A stretch of DNA of 64,000 bases from Streptomyces parvus (lineage in GTDB: Bacteria > Actinomycetota > Actinomycetes > Streptomycetales > Streptomycetaceae). Below are positions 1 through 8,105 of this stretch, piece by piece. Under the pieces are notes generated by a model that worked only from the letters and a program-made list of their open reading frames with translations, was not told the origin of the DNA and made no database searches. Location: NCBI RefSeq assembly GCF_014648875.1, contig NZ_BMRY01000001.1:603304-667303 (forward strand), in the 5' to 3' direction. A program made the position numbers and the translations under genes. How positions within the stretch are numbered: the stretch's first letter is position 1; the number at the start of each line of letters is the position of its first letter.

Positions 1-129
1 AGGTACCTCCGATCATCCGGACCGAGTGTAGCTATTTCTGTGATCAATGCACTCTGTGCCAGGGTAGGAGCCGTCCAACCCTCAGGAAGACCCTCAAAAA
101 GGGAATTCCAGACGTTGCAAGGAGAGCGC

Positions 130-684
130 GTGCTCACTGTCGGTGACAAGTTCCCCGAGTTCGACCTGACTGCTTGTGTCTCGCTGGAGAGCGGCAAGGA
201 GTTCGAGCAGATCAACCACAAGACCTACGAGGGCAAGTGGAAGATCGTCTTCGCGTGGCCGAAGGACTTCACCTTCGTCTGCCCCACGGAGATCGCCGCC
301 TTCGGCAAGCTGAACGAGGAGTTCGCCGACCGCGACGCCCAGATCCTCGGCTTCTCCGGTGACTCCGAGTTCGTGCACCACGCCTGGCGCAAGGACCACC
401 CGGACCTGACCGACCTGCCCTTCCCGATGCTGGCCGACTCGAAGCACGAGCTCATGCGTGACCTCGGCATCGAGGGCGAGGACGGCTTCGCCCAGCGCGC
501 CGTCTTCATCGTCGACCAGAACAACGAGATCCAGTTCACGATGGTGACCGCCGGTTCCGTGGGCCGTAACCCCAAGGAGGTCCTGCGGGTCCTCGACGCC
601 CTGCAGACCGACGAGCTGTGCCCGTGCAACTGGACCAAGGGCGAGAACACCCTCGACCCGGTCGCGCTGCTCTCGGGCGAGTGA
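130..684 (+). CDS. ahpC: alkyl hydroperoxide reductase subunit C (peroxiredoxin)
   Basis: Cytoplasmic 2-Cys peroxiredoxin of 184 residues that reduces hydrogen peroxide, organic peroxides and peroxynitrite. The peroxidatic cysteine is C51 in FTFVCPTE, and C164/C166 in the C-terminal LCPC supply the resolving thiol. I chose the GTG at 130 because AAGGAG lies 5 bases upstream and the protein then begins at LTVGDKFPEFDL, where actinobacterial AhpC proteins begin. The in-frame GTG at 40 would add 30 residues unlike the family and has no ribosome site. It is followed after 12 bases by ahpD, its reductant, so the two form one operon. In relatives the pair is OxyR-controlled; oxyR is not in the window, and the 129 bases upstream show no OxyR site I can call firmly. 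Confidence 0.97.
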   Translation: MLTVGDKFPEFDLTACVSLESGKEFEQINHKTYEGKWKIVFAWPKDFTFVCPTEIAAFGKLNEEFADRDAQILGFSGDSEFVHHAWRKDHPDLTDLPFPMLADSKHELMRDLGIEGEDGFAQRAVFIVDQNNEIQFTMVTAGSVGRNPKEVLRVLDALQTDELCPCNWTKGENTLDPVALLSGE

Positions 685-696
685 GCTGATACCGAC

Positions 697-1230
697 ATGG
701 CTCTCGACGAACTGAAGTCCGCCATACCGGACTTCGCCAAGGACCTGAAGCTGAACCTCGGTTCGGTCATCGGCAACAGCGACCTCCCGCAGCAGCAGCT
801 GTGGGGCACCGTGCTGGCCTGCGCGATCGCCTCGCGTTCGCCGAAGGTGCTGCGCGAGCTGGAGCCCGAGGCGAAGGCCAACCTCTCCGCCGAGGCGTAC
901 ACCGCGGCGAAGTCGGCTGCCGCGGTCATGGCGATGAACAACGTCTTCTACCGGACCCGGCACCTGCTGTCGGACCCGGAGTACGGCACGCTCCGCGCGG
1001 GCCTGCGGATGAACGTCATCGGCAACCCGGGCGTGGAGAAGGTCGACTTCGAGCTGTGGTCGCTCGCCGTCTCCGCGATCAACGGCTGCGGCCAGTGCCT
1101 CGACTCCCACGAGCAGGTGCTCCGCAAGGCCGGCGTGGACCGCGAGACCATCCAGGAAGCCGTCAAGATCGCTTCGGTGATCCAGGCGGTCGGTGTGACC
1201 CTCGACGCCGAGGCCGTACTCGCCGAGTAG
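697..1230 (+). CDS. ahpD: alkyl hydroperoxidase AhpD
   Basis: AhpD-fold disulfide reductase of 177 residues, the actinobacterial partner that passes electrons from lipoamide-type donors to AhpC. The catalytic CxxC is C131-GQ-C134 with H138 just after it, and E118-type acidic residues precede it ([17 protein letters not shown]), matching the proton-relay layout of the Mycobacterium tuberculosis enzyme. Length and domain are normal for the family. It lies 12 bases after ahpC and is followed by a strong hairpin, so ahpCD is a two-gene transcription unit. Confidence 0.96.
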   Translation: MALDELKSAIPDFAKDLKLNLGSVIGNSDLPQQQLWGTVLACAIASRSPKVLRELEPEAKANLSAEAYTAAKSAAAVMAMNNVFYRTRHLLSDPEYGTLRAGLRMNVIGNPGVEKVDFELWSLAVSAINGCGQCLDSHEQVLRKAGVDRETIQEAVKIASVIQAVGVTLDAEAVLAE

Positions 1231-1264
1231 TGACACCGCACCACCCCTGACCCAGCTGGGTACG

Positions 1265-1302
1265 GGAAGAGCCCCGGGGACGACCGTCCCCGGGGCTCTT
1301 CC
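1265..1302. terminator. bidirectional terminator hairpin after ahpD
   Basis: A perfect 17-bp GC-rich stem (arms about 1265-1281 and 1286-1302) with a tetraloop. It sits between the convergent ahpD and the AI-2E family gene, so it can end transcripts from both sides. There is no U-tract, which is usual in Streptomyces. Confidence 0.85.
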
Positions 1303-1322
1303 GCGCGTACCGTGCCGCTGCG

Positions 1323-2705
1323 CTACTCCTGCGGCGGCCGGTTCTCCTGCGGGCGTTCGCCCGGCGCTTCCTGCGGGCCGGGTGGCGCGGGCGCGGGACC
1401 GGCGTGCGCCGGGGTCATCGACAGGGCGGTGGCCCCGTGCTGTCCGCCGCGTTCGCCGGGCTCCCCGTACGAGCGCAGATAGCCGACCACGGTGTTGATC
1501 ACGGCGACCAGCGGTACGGCGACCACCGCGCCGCCGATGCCCGCGACGAGCCCGCCGGTCGCCACCGCGAGGACCACCGCGAGCGGGTGCACCCGGACGG
1601 CGCGGCCGAGGATGAACGGCTGGAGGATGTGGCCCTCGATCTGCTGCACCGCCAGGACCACCACCAGTGCCCACAGCGCGGTCCAGACGCCTTCGGTGAC
1701 CAGGGCGACGACCACGGCGAGCGCTCCGGAGACCACGGCGCCGACGAGCGGGATGAAGGCGAACAGGAAGATGAAGACGGCCAGCGGCACCGCGAGCGGC
1801 ACGTTGAGGACGTAGAGGCCGAAGCCGATGAAGATGGCGTCGATCAGGGCGACGAGCACCGTGCCGCGCACGTACGCGGTCAGGGTGCGCCAGGCGCGCG
1901 GTCCGGCGCCGGCGACCCCGGGGCGGGCTGCGGCGGGCACCAGTTTGAGCGACCACTCCCAGATGCGCCGGCCGTCGTAGAGCAGGAACAGCGTGGAGAA
2001 CATCGCCAGCAGCAGCCCGGTGAGGAACTCCACCATCACGGTGACGCCCTGGAGCCCGGCGGAGGTGATCTCCTCGGTGTTGGTGCCGATGGTGTCGTTG
2101 AGGTTCTTCGCGATGTCGTTGATCTGCGACTCGGTGACGTGGAAGGGGCTGTCGAGCGCCCAGCGCTTCAGTTCGTCGATGCCGTCGCGGACCCGGTCGG
2201 AGAGCGTGTCGAGGTTCTCCATCACCTGCCACACCACGAACCAGCCGACCAGGCCGATGATGACGAACCCGAGCACGGCGGTGACGGCGGTGGCGAGCCC
2301 GTGCGGCAGCCCGAACCGCTTGAGCCGGACCACGGTCGGCTGGAGCATCGCGGTGACGAGCAAAGCGGCGGCGAAGGCCAGCACCACGAGCTGGACCGCG
2401 CTGATCACCCGCATCAGCACCCAGAGCGTCCCCGCGAGGACGAGGAGGCGCCAGCCGGCCTCCGCGGCGACCCGCATGCCCCACGGGATCGCCGCCACCG
2501 GATCCGGCTTGGCGGCGACCGAGGGGGCGTAGCTGGGGGGCGCGGGCACCTGCCCGGGCTCGTCGCCGTCCGGGACGGCCGGGGCCCCGCGCACCGCGAG
2601 GGGTTCGTCGTCGGCGGCGGCGCGCGACCGCCGCTCCTCCAGTCGCGCGCCCAGCTCCGTCAGTTCAGACCCGAAGCGGCCCAGCCAGCCCGGTAGTTTC
2701 GACAT
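1323..2705 (-). CDS. AI-2E family transporter (UPF0118/PerM-like membrane protein)
   Basis: Integral membrane protein of 460 residues. A charged cytoplasmic N-terminus of about 80 residues with a Pro/Ala-rich stretch leads into the typical AI-2E/PerM arrangement: paired helices near 85-130, a helix near 150-170, a polar extracytoplasmic segment (about 175-230), then four to five further helices to about 410, including the conserved hydrophobic FIFLFAFIPLVGAV and QQIEGHILQPFILGRAVRVHP. The C-terminal 50 residues are Pro/Gly-rich and disordered. The family exports varied small molecules or ions (AI-2 in TqsA, Na+ or K+/H+ exchange in others), so the substrate here cannot be named. Confidence 0.88.
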   Translation of the reverse strand: MSKLPGWLGRFGSELTELGARLEERRSRAAADDEPLAVRGAPAVPDGDEPGQVPAPPSYAPSVAAKPDPVAAIPWGMRVAAEAGWRLLVLAGTLWVLMRVISAVQLVVLAFAAALLVTAMLQPTVVRLKRFGLPHGLATAVTAVLGFVIIGLVGWFVVWQVMENLDTLSDRVRDGIDELKRWALDSPFHVTESQINDIAKNLNDTIGTNTEEITSAGLQGVTVMVEFLTGLLLAMFSTLFLLYDGRRIWEWSLKLVPAAARPGVAGAGPRAWRTLTAYVRGTVLVALIDAIFIGFGLYVLNVPLAVPLAVFIFLFAFIPLVGAVVSGALAVVVALVTEGVWTALWALVVVLAVQQIEGHILQPFILGRAVRVHPLAVVLAVATGGLVAGIGGAVVAVPLVAVINTVVGYLRSYGEPGERGGQHGATALSMTPAHAGPAPAPPGPQEAPGERPQENRPPQE

Positions 2706-2784
2706 GCCTGCTTTCCTTCCCCCATCTTCGCCGCCCAGCGCGATCAGCGCTCAGTGCTCGCCGGGATGCGACCGTACACGCGCG

Positions 2785-2816
2785 AGGCCCCCCACCGTCT
2801 GGACGGTGAGGGGCCT
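2785..2816 (-). terminator. terminator of the transglycosylase gene
   Basis: Fourteen-bp stem with a single mismatch (arms 2785-2798 and 2803-2816), about 60 bases past the stop codon of the minus-strand transglycosylase gene. Confidence 0.7.
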
Positions 2817-2877
2817 TGCGAGGTTGAGAGGGCGAACGGTGAACTTCCGCCCGCTCCCTCTGCTGCCGGTTGCCGGC

Positions 2878-3591
2878 CTAGTACCAGTTGTTGGCCTGCC
2901 AGAAGGACCAGGCGCCGCACGGGGAACCGTAGCGGCCGTCCATGTAGCTGAGGCCCCACTTGATCTGGGTGGCCGGGTTGGTCTGCCAGTCGGCGCCGGC
3001 GGACGACATCTTGTGGCCCGGGAGCGCCTGCATCAGACCGTACGCCCCGGAGGACGGGTTGGTCGCACGGTAGTTCCAGGTCGACTCGTGGTTCACGATG
3101 TTGCTGAAGCACTGGAACTGGTCGGCGGGGACCATCTGACGGGCCATCGCCTGGACCTGGGCCACGGTGTACGAGCCCTGGGCCGCGAACGAGGAGGCGT
3201 CGCGGACGGAAGAGCGGCTGGCGCGCTCGGCCTCTTCCTTCTTCTTCTTCTCCGCCAGGCGCTCGGCCTCGATCCGGTCCTCGGCCGCCTGCTTCTTGGA
3301 CTTGGCGTCCTTGGCGGCCTGGATGCGGGCGGATTCCTCGGCCGACTTCTTCGCGGCGGCGTCGGCCGCGGACGCCTGGGCGTCGGCCTGCTGCGTCAGC
3401 GAAGCGGTCTGGACCTGGGCCTGCTGGCCCGCGGGGATGTCTGCGAGCAGCGTGGTGTCGGCTGCGGCCGCCTCGAAGTTGTTGTCGTCGGCGGCAGGTG
3501 TGCCGCCCGCAGCAACGCCTACGACGGCGCCTACGGTGGTGACCGCGGTGGCGGATGCCACAGCGAACCCCCGGACCGAGATCCGGCTCAC
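2878..3591 (-). CDS. secreted lytic transglycosylase (SLT domain)
   Basis: Exported peptidoglycan hydrolase of 237 residues. The GTG at 3591 is preferred because GGAAGG stands 7 bases ahead; an ATG at 3609 would add six residues but has a worse ribosome site. The order is a signal segment (about 1-35, ending ...GGTPA), a Lys/Glu/Ala-rich probable coiled coil (about 65-130) and a C-terminal SLT domain in which NHESTW carries the catalytic glutamate, followed by SSGAYGLMQALPG. Cysteines in FQCF and SPCGAW could form a disulfide. The domain cleaves MurNAc-GlcNAc links during growth or germination. The 300-base leader upstream suggests RNA-level control, as known for several Streptomyces wall hydrolases. 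Confidence 0.88.
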   Translation of the reverse strand: MSRISVRGFAVASATAVTTVGAVVGVAAGGTPAADDNNFEAAAADTTLLADIPAGQQAQVQTASLTQQADAQASAADAAAKKSAEESARIQAAKDAKSKKQAAEDRIEAERLAEKKKKEEAERASRSSVRDASSFAAQGSYTVAQVQAMARQMVPADQFQCFSNIVNHESTWNYRATNPSSGAYGLMQALPGHKMSSAGADWQTNPATQIKWGLSYMDGRYGSPCGAWSFWQANNWY

Positions 3592-3900
3592 ATGGTGTCC
3601 TTCCAGCATCGCCCGCTTAGGTGACCTCGCGGGCGCGTTCGTGCCCCTGGCACTGGCCTCCCTACTGCGTGGGTCACGGGAGGCACGGGCCCGGTGGGCA
3701 ACCCCGGTGAGGAGGCTGCCGCGTGGTGCTCGCGGGCGGCATACGGGCGTCTCGTGTTGAGTTGTGTGGTGCGTGGCGCCTCTGGAGGTGCCCAAGTGCC
3801 GTATGCGGGGCCTGACGGAAGCAAGACTCTGCCGGACGGGGACGCATGGAGGCAATTCTGTGTTGCGTGGGAAAGGTCACACCCCGTTTGGTCCACCGGT
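3592..3900 (-). promoter_or_regulatory. long structured 5' leader, possible c-di-AMP (ydaO-type) riboswitch
   Basis: About 300 bases lie between the upstream terminator and the transglycosylase start. The part next to the gene folds into several GC stems, including gcgcccgcg...cgggcg directly before the ribosome site. Streptomyces rpf and other muralytic genes are known to be controlled by ydaO-class c-di-AMP riboswitches placed exactly like this. I could match only short fragments of the motif by eye, so the riboswitch is inferred mainly from position and gene type. Confidence 0.4.
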
Positions 3901-3927
3901 TTCGCGGAAATGACGGCGCAGCACAAT

Positions 3928-3962
3928 GCCGCCCGGCTAAGCTCCTTGGCTCGCCGGGCGGC
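3928..3962 (-). terminator. terminator of the PIN-PhoH gene
   Basis: Perfect 10-bp stem, gccgcccggc / gccgggcggc, with a 15-base loop, 19 bases past the end of the minus-strand PhoH gene. It separates that gene from the transglycosylase leader. Confidence 0.75.
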
Positions 3963-3980
3963 ATGAATGTGACATGCGGG

Positions 3981-5303
3981 TCAGATGTGCCCTTCCTCCA
4001 GCATTTCGGTCACCAGCGCGGCGATCTGTGAACGCTCCGACCGCGTGAGCGTGACGTGCGCGAACAGCGGATGCCCCTTCAGCTTCTCGACGACGGCGAC
4101 GACTCCGTCGTACCGGCCGACCCGGAGGTTGTCCCGCTGGGCCACGTCATGGGTGAGCACGACACGCGAATTCGCGCCGATTCGGGACAACACGGTCAGC
4201 AGGACGTTCCGTTCGAGCGACTGCGCCTCGTCGACGATCACGAACGCGTCGTGCAGCGAGCGGCCGCGGATGTGGGTGAGCGGCAGGACCTCCAGCATCC
4301 CGCGCCCGAGCACCTCCTCGATGACCTCGCGCCCGGCGACCGCCGAGAGCGTGTCGAAGACCGCCTGCGCCCAGGGGCTCATCTTCTCGGCCTCGCTGCC
4401 GGGGAGATAGCCGAGCTCCTGCCCGCCCACCGCGTACAGCGGGCGGAAGACCATCACCTTCTTGTGCTGCTGCCGCTCCAGCACCGCCTCCAGGCCCGCG
4501 CAGAGGGCCAGCGCCGACTTGCCGGTGCCCGCACGTCCGCCGAGCGACACGATGCCGACGTCGCTGTCGAGGAGGAGGTCGAGCGCGATCCGCTGCTCGG
4601 CGCTGCGCCCGTGGATGCCGAAGGCCTCCCGGTCGCCCCGCACGAGGCGGACGTTCCCCTCGGCCGTCACCCGGCCGAGCGCCTTGCCCCGCTCGGACTG
4701 GAGGACCAGGCCGGTGTGGACGGGCAGCTCGGCGGCCTCGGGGACGTACAGCGTCTCCTCACTGAACAGCAGGTCGATCTGTTCCCCGGCGAGGGACAGT
4801 TCGCTCATACCGGTCCAGCCGGAGTCCGTGATGGCGAGCTCGGCGCGGTACTCCTCGGCGAGGAGGCCGACGGAGGACGCCTTGATACGGAGGGGCAGGT
4901 CCTTGGAGACGACCGTGACGTCGTACCCCTCGGCCTGGAGGTTGCGTGCGACCGCGAGGATCCGTGAGTCGTTGTCCCCCAACCGGTAGCCGGCGGGCAG
5001 GACGCCGGGATCGGAGTGGTTGAGTTCGACACGGAGCGTCCCGCCCAGGTCCCCGAGCGGGATCGGGGCGTCCAGCCGGCCGTACCGGACCCGGAAGTCG
5101 TCCAGCAGGCGCAGGGCCTGGCGGGCGAAGTAGCCGAGCTCGGGATGGTGCCGTTTGGCCTCCAGCTCCGTGACCACCACGATCGGCAGCACGACTTCGT
5201 GCTCGTCGAAGCGGGCCATGGCTCCGGGATCGGCCAGCAGGACGCTGGTGTCGAGAACGTATGTGCGCCGGTCGGGCATGCGGCGCTTGCTGCTGTTCAC
5301 CAC
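3981..5303 (-). CDS. PIN-PhoH fusion (PhoH2-type ATPase/ribonuclease)
   Basis: Cytoplasmic protein of 440 residues joining an N-terminal PIN nuclease domain to a C-terminal PhoH P-loop ATPase. The PIN domain begins [12 protein letters not shown] and keeps further acidic residues in [10 protein letters not shown] and [11 protein letters not shown]. The PhoH part has the Walker [13 protein letters not shown] and Walker [13 protein letters not shown]. PhoH2 proteins of this build are sequence-specific RNA helicase/ribonucleases in mycobacteria, and many act as toxins of a PhoAT pair, but I see no small antitoxin ORF just upstream. The GTG at 5303 gives [13 protein letters not shown], the usual start in the genus; the ATG at 5279 is an alternative. 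Neither has a convincing ribosome site. Confidence 0.9.
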   Translation of the reverse strand: MVNSSKRRMPDRRTYVLDTSVLLADPGAMARFDEHEVVLPIVVVTELEAKRHHPELGYFARQALRLLDDFRVRYGRLDAPIPLGDLGGTLRVELNHSDPGVLPAGYRLGDNDSRILAVARNLQAEGYDVTVVSKDLPLRIKASSVGLLAEEYRAELAITDSGWTGMSELSLAGEQIDLLFSEETLYVPEAAELPVHTGLVLQSERGKALGRVTAEGNVRLVRGDREAFGIHGRSAEQRIALDLLLDSDVGIVSLGGRAGTGKSALALCAGLEAVLERQQHKKVMVFRPLYAVGGQELGYLPGSEAEKMSPWAQAVFDTLSAVAGREVIEEVLGRGMLEVLPLTHIRGRSLHDAFVIVDEAQSLERNVLLTVLSRIGANSRVVLTHDVAQRDNLRVGRYDGVVAVVEKLKGHPLFAHVTLTRSERSQIAALVTEMLEEGHI

Positions 5304-5630
5304 GGAAGGACGTACCCCCTCGGACGAGGTCGGGGAGTGCGACGGACGGTCGCGGAGCTTCCCGAAGGGAGAGGACGGACCGGGATCGGGCCCTCGTGCG
5401 CGGGCCGGACCACGGCCACCGCGTCGGCCGCACGCTGCGTACGGTCCTTCGTGTGCAAAGGGCCTCCCGGGCGAGCGGACTGGGTGCCGCTCACTTGGTG
5501 ACGACATCCGCCTGGTTGATGACCGGATGTCGACCTGTCAGGGGTATTCCCTTATCGAACCGAAGCCATGCCGCTGCATATGACACGGTGTGGAGAAGTC
5601 CCGGTGGACGCGCGGTGACGCCCGCGCGGC
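5304..5630. other. intergenic region upstream of PIN-PhoH gene
   Basis: About 330 bases without a credible gene. It must contain the promoter of the PhoH gene and the end of the uppS transcript. I found no strong hairpin, operator palindrome or ORF with a ribosome site. Confidence 0.5.
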
Positions 5631-6392
5631 TCAGGCCCCGTAGCGCCGGTGGCGGGCGGCGTAGTCGCGCAGGGCCCGCAGGAAGTCGACCTTGCGGAAG
5701 GCCGGCCAGAAGACCTCGCAGAAGTAGTACTCCGAATGGGCGCTCTGCCAGAGCATGAAGCCCGACAGGCGCTGCTCGCCGCTCGTCCGGATCACCAGGT
5801 CGGGGTCGGGCTGGCCGCGGGTGTAGAGGTGCTCGGAGATCAGGTCGGTGGAGACGACCTCGGCCAGGTCCTCGAAGCTGGTGCCCTTCTCCGCGTGCTC
5901 CAGGAGCAGCGAGCGCACCGCGTCGGCGATCTCCTGACGGCCGCCGTAGCCCACGGCGACATTGACGATTATCCCAGCGATGTGAGACGTCGCCTCCTCG
6001 GCCTCCTTGAGGACGGCCTGCGTCTCCGGCGGGAGGAGGTCGAGCGTGCCGACGTGGTGGACGCGCCAGCGCCCGTCCGCGGCGAGGTTGCGCACGGTGT
6101 TCTCGATGATGCCGAGCAGCGGCTTCAGCTCGTGCTCGGGCCGGTCGAAGTTGTCCGTGGAGAGCATCCAGAGGGTGACGACCTCGACATCGGTCTCGTC
6201 GCACCAGCCGAGCAGCTCGGAGATCTTGTCCGCACCGGCCTGGTGCCCCTGTACGGCGGACCCGCCGGAGGCCTTGGCCCACCGCCGGTTGCCGTCGAGG
6301 ATGACCCCGATGTGCTTCGGCACCTGGTCGTGGTCCAGGCGGCCTTCCACCCGGCGCGCGTAGAGCCTGTACACCAGGTCGCGGAAGTTCAC
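5631..6392 (-). CDS. uppS: isoprenyl transferase (polyprenyl/undecaprenyl diphosphate synthase)
   Basis: Cis-prenyltransferase of 253 residues that condenses isopentenyl diphosphate onto an allylic primer to give the C50-C55 lipid carrier for peptidoglycan and other glycans. The signature HIGVILDGNRRWAKA near residue 25 contains the catalytic Asp and the diphosphate-binding Arg residues. LSTDNFDRP, the C-terminal DLVIRTSGEQRLSGF and QSAHSEYYF are also family blocks. The GTG at 6392 has GAGAGG 9 bases upstream, whereas the GTG at 6401 would overlap that site. The gene is divergent from the aldo/keto reductase and shares a 260-base promoter region with it. Streptomyces often carries two uppS paralogues, so essentiality cannot be inferred. 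Confidence 0.93.
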   Translation of the reverse strand: MNFRDLVYRLYARRVEGRLDHDQVPKHIGVILDGNRRWAKASGGSAVQGHQAGADKISELLGWCDETDVEVVTLWMLSTDNFDRPEHELKPLLGIIENTVRNLAADGRWRVHHVGTLDLLPPETQAVLKEAEEATSHIAGIIVNVAVGYGGRQEIADAVRSLLLEHAEKGTSFEDLAEVVSTDLISEHLYTRGQPDPDLVIRTSGEQRLSGFMLWQSAHSEYYFCEVFWPAFRKVDFLRALRDYAARHRRYGA

Positions 6393-6654
6393 TGTGTTCA
6401 CCCTCTCGGTTCCGTACGGGCCGGGGCCCGCCCTCCCCGTCGCCGGGGGTACGGGGGACATCCCCCGCGGGGGATCGCCGCACGACCTGCGCCGCTCGCG
6501 CCATCCCTCGGCGGTCCGCGCCCCTGTCACCGGCACGGGCCGCGCGGGCCTTCGCCGCGCCGCACATCGGCATTCCCCGAAGCCGCCACATTACTGCGAC
6601 CGGGTCACAGGGGCCCAACCCGGTCTGTCACAACTCCGTGATAAGCAGAGAAAC

Positions 6655-7704
6655 GTGACTGATTACCTCTCCCCCGACCTGTATTACCGTGCCGCCCCCT
6701 CGCGCTACGACTCCATGGAGTACCGCCGGACCGGGCGCAGCGGCCTCAAGCTGCCCGCCCTCTCGCTGGGCCTGTGGCACAACTTCGGCGACGACCGGAC
6801 GCTGAACTCTCAGCGGGCGATCCTGCGCCGCGCCTTCGACCTCGGGGTGACCCACTTCGATCTGGCCAACAACTACGGCCCGCCGCCCGGCTCGGCCGAG
6901 CTGAACTTCGGCAAGCTCTTCGCCCAGGATTTCGCCCCGTACCGTGATGAACTGGTCCTTTCGACCAAGGCCGGTTATCTGATGCACCCCGGCCCGTACG
7001 GCGAGTGGGGCTCCCGGAAGTACCTGCTGTCCTCGCTCGATGCCTCCCTGAAGCGGATGGGTGTGGACTACGTCGACATCTTCTACTCGCACCGCTTCGA
7101 CCCGCACACCCCGCTGGAGGAGACGATGGGCGCCCTCGCCTCCGCCGTCCAGCAGGGCAAGGCGCTGTACGTGGGTGTCTCCTCCTACAACGCGGAGCAG
7201 ACCGCCGAGGCGGCCCGGCTGCTCAAGGAGATGGGCGTCCCGGCCCTGATCCACCAGCCGTCCTACTCCATGATCAACCGCTGGATCGAGGACGACGGGC
7301 TGCTCGACACCCTGGAGGCGGCCGGAATGGGCTGCATCTCCTTCGTGCCCCTCGCCCAGGGCCTGCTCACGAACAAGTACCTGAAGGGCATCCCGGAGGG
7401 CTCGCGCGCCACCCAGGGCAAGTCCCTCGACCCGGGCCTGCTCTCGGACGAGGTCCTGCGCCGGCTGCGCGGCCTCGACGACATCGCGCAGGGCCGGGGC
7501 CAGTCGCTCGCCCAGCTCGCCATCGCGTGGGTGCTGCGCGACAGTCGCATGACCTCGGCACTGATCGGCGCGTCGAGCGTGAAGCAGCTGGAGGAGAACG
7601 TCGCGGCCCTCGCGGGTCCGGCGCTCACCGCCGAGGAGCTGAAGGAGATCGACACCTTCGCCGTGGACACGGCCGGCACGAACATCTGGGCCGGTCGCGG
7701 CTGA
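6655..7704 (+). CDS. aldo/keto reductase, YghZ/GpR type
   Basis: NADPH-dependent AKR of 349 residues, very close over its whole length to E. coli YghZ (AKR14), which reduces L-glyceraldehyde 3-phosphate and methylglyoxal. Shared blocks include SLGLWHNFGDDR, the catalytic-Asp block THFDLANNYGPPPGSAE, STKAGY with the active-site Lys, DIFYSHRFD and the late cofactor-binding segment SALIGASSVKQLEEN. The GTG at 6655 yields an N-terminus of family length; the longer frame to 6394 runs through the uppS promoter. It is a single gene ending in a hairpin. A detoxification or general carbonyl-reductase role is the likely function. Confidence 0.92.
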   Translation: MTDYLSPDLYYRAAPSRYDSMEYRRTGRSGLKLPALSLGLWHNFGDDRTLNSQRAILRRAFDLGVTHFDLANNYGPPPGSAELNFGKLFAQDFAPYRDELVLSTKAGYLMHPGPYGEWGSRKYLLSSLDASLKRMGVDYVDIFYSHRFDPHTPLEETMGALASAVQQGKALYVGVSSYNAEQTAEAARLLKEMGVPALIHQPSYSMINRWIEDDGLLDTLEAAGMGCISFVPLAQGLLTNKYLKGIPEGSRATQGKSLDPGLLSDEVLRRLRGLDDIAQGRGQSLAQLAIAWVLRDSRMTSALIGASSVKQLEENVAALAGPALTAEELKEIDTFAVDTAGTNIWAGRG

Positions 7705-7740
7705 CACCGGCTCAACCGGGCCCGCGCGGAGGGAGAAAAA

Positions 7741-7766
7741 CGGGAGCGGTCCGGGGGCCGCTCCCG
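7741..7766 (+). terminator. terminator after aldo/keto reductase
   Basis: Stem cgggagcgg / ccgctcccg with an 8-base loop, 36 bases after the stop codon. Confidence 0.75.
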
Positions 7767-7826
7767 GGCCGCGCGGAAGCGGCGGTGCCCGACCGCACGG
7801 GGGCGCCGGTGCCGGCCCATGAAAAA

Positions 7827-7862
7827 CGGGCCGGTCCGTGGGGGGGGATACGGACCGGCCCG
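7827..7862 (-). terminator. perfect hairpin with T-run on the minus strand
   Basis: Arms 7827-7839 and 7850-7862 form a perfect 13-bp stem around a G-rich loop. On the minus strand the stem is followed by TTTTTC, an intrinsic-terminator layout that is rare in this GC-rich genome. No annotated minus-strand gene lies upstream on that strand for 1.5 kb, so it may act on the plus-strand transcript or end an unannotated antisense RNA. Confidence 0.6.
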
Positions 7863-8105
7863 AGGGGGGGTTTCCACCATAACCCTTCGTAAGTGCCGAC
7901 GCGTGCCACGCCACTCCACAATTACTCTCCGAATATGCCGGACTCCGTTCCGAGCAGGATCCGCCCCGTCCACGGGCCCGCGCCGGAGCCCGTGCGCGGC
8001 CGTTATCGACCTCCGTATCGAGGGGTCGCCGGGCGCCACGGCCTTGACGCCGCCGGGGCACGGAAGAGGACAGAGGTTGACCTCTGCCGGCTCTAGGTTC
8101 GGGGC
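7863..8105. other. intergenic region before the winged-helix gene
   Basis: No ORF with a ribosome site is seen. The region should hold the promoter of the next gene; TAGGTT at 8094-8099 sits where the -10 of a leaderless transcript starting at the ATG at 8106 would be, but no matching -35 is properly spaced. Confidence 0.35.

Noticed and set aside
40..129. N-terminal extension of AhpC from the GTG at 40
   Set aside because: The added 30 residues have no AhpC similarity, and the GTG at 130 has a proper ribosome site.
1..129. OxyR binding site upstream of ahpC
   Set aside because: Expected from relatives, but I could not point to a palindrome with the right spacing in the short upstream stretch.
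94..2484. Long minus-strand ORF antisense to ahpCD and across the AI-2E gene
   Set aside because: It is an Arg/Gly/Ala-rich frame shadow made by high GC; the real genes in the other frames have clear family matches.
3981..5303. PhoAT-type toxin-antitoxin pair
   Set aside because: The PhoH2-type protein fits, but no small antitoxin ORF with a ribosome site is found in the 330 bases upstream.
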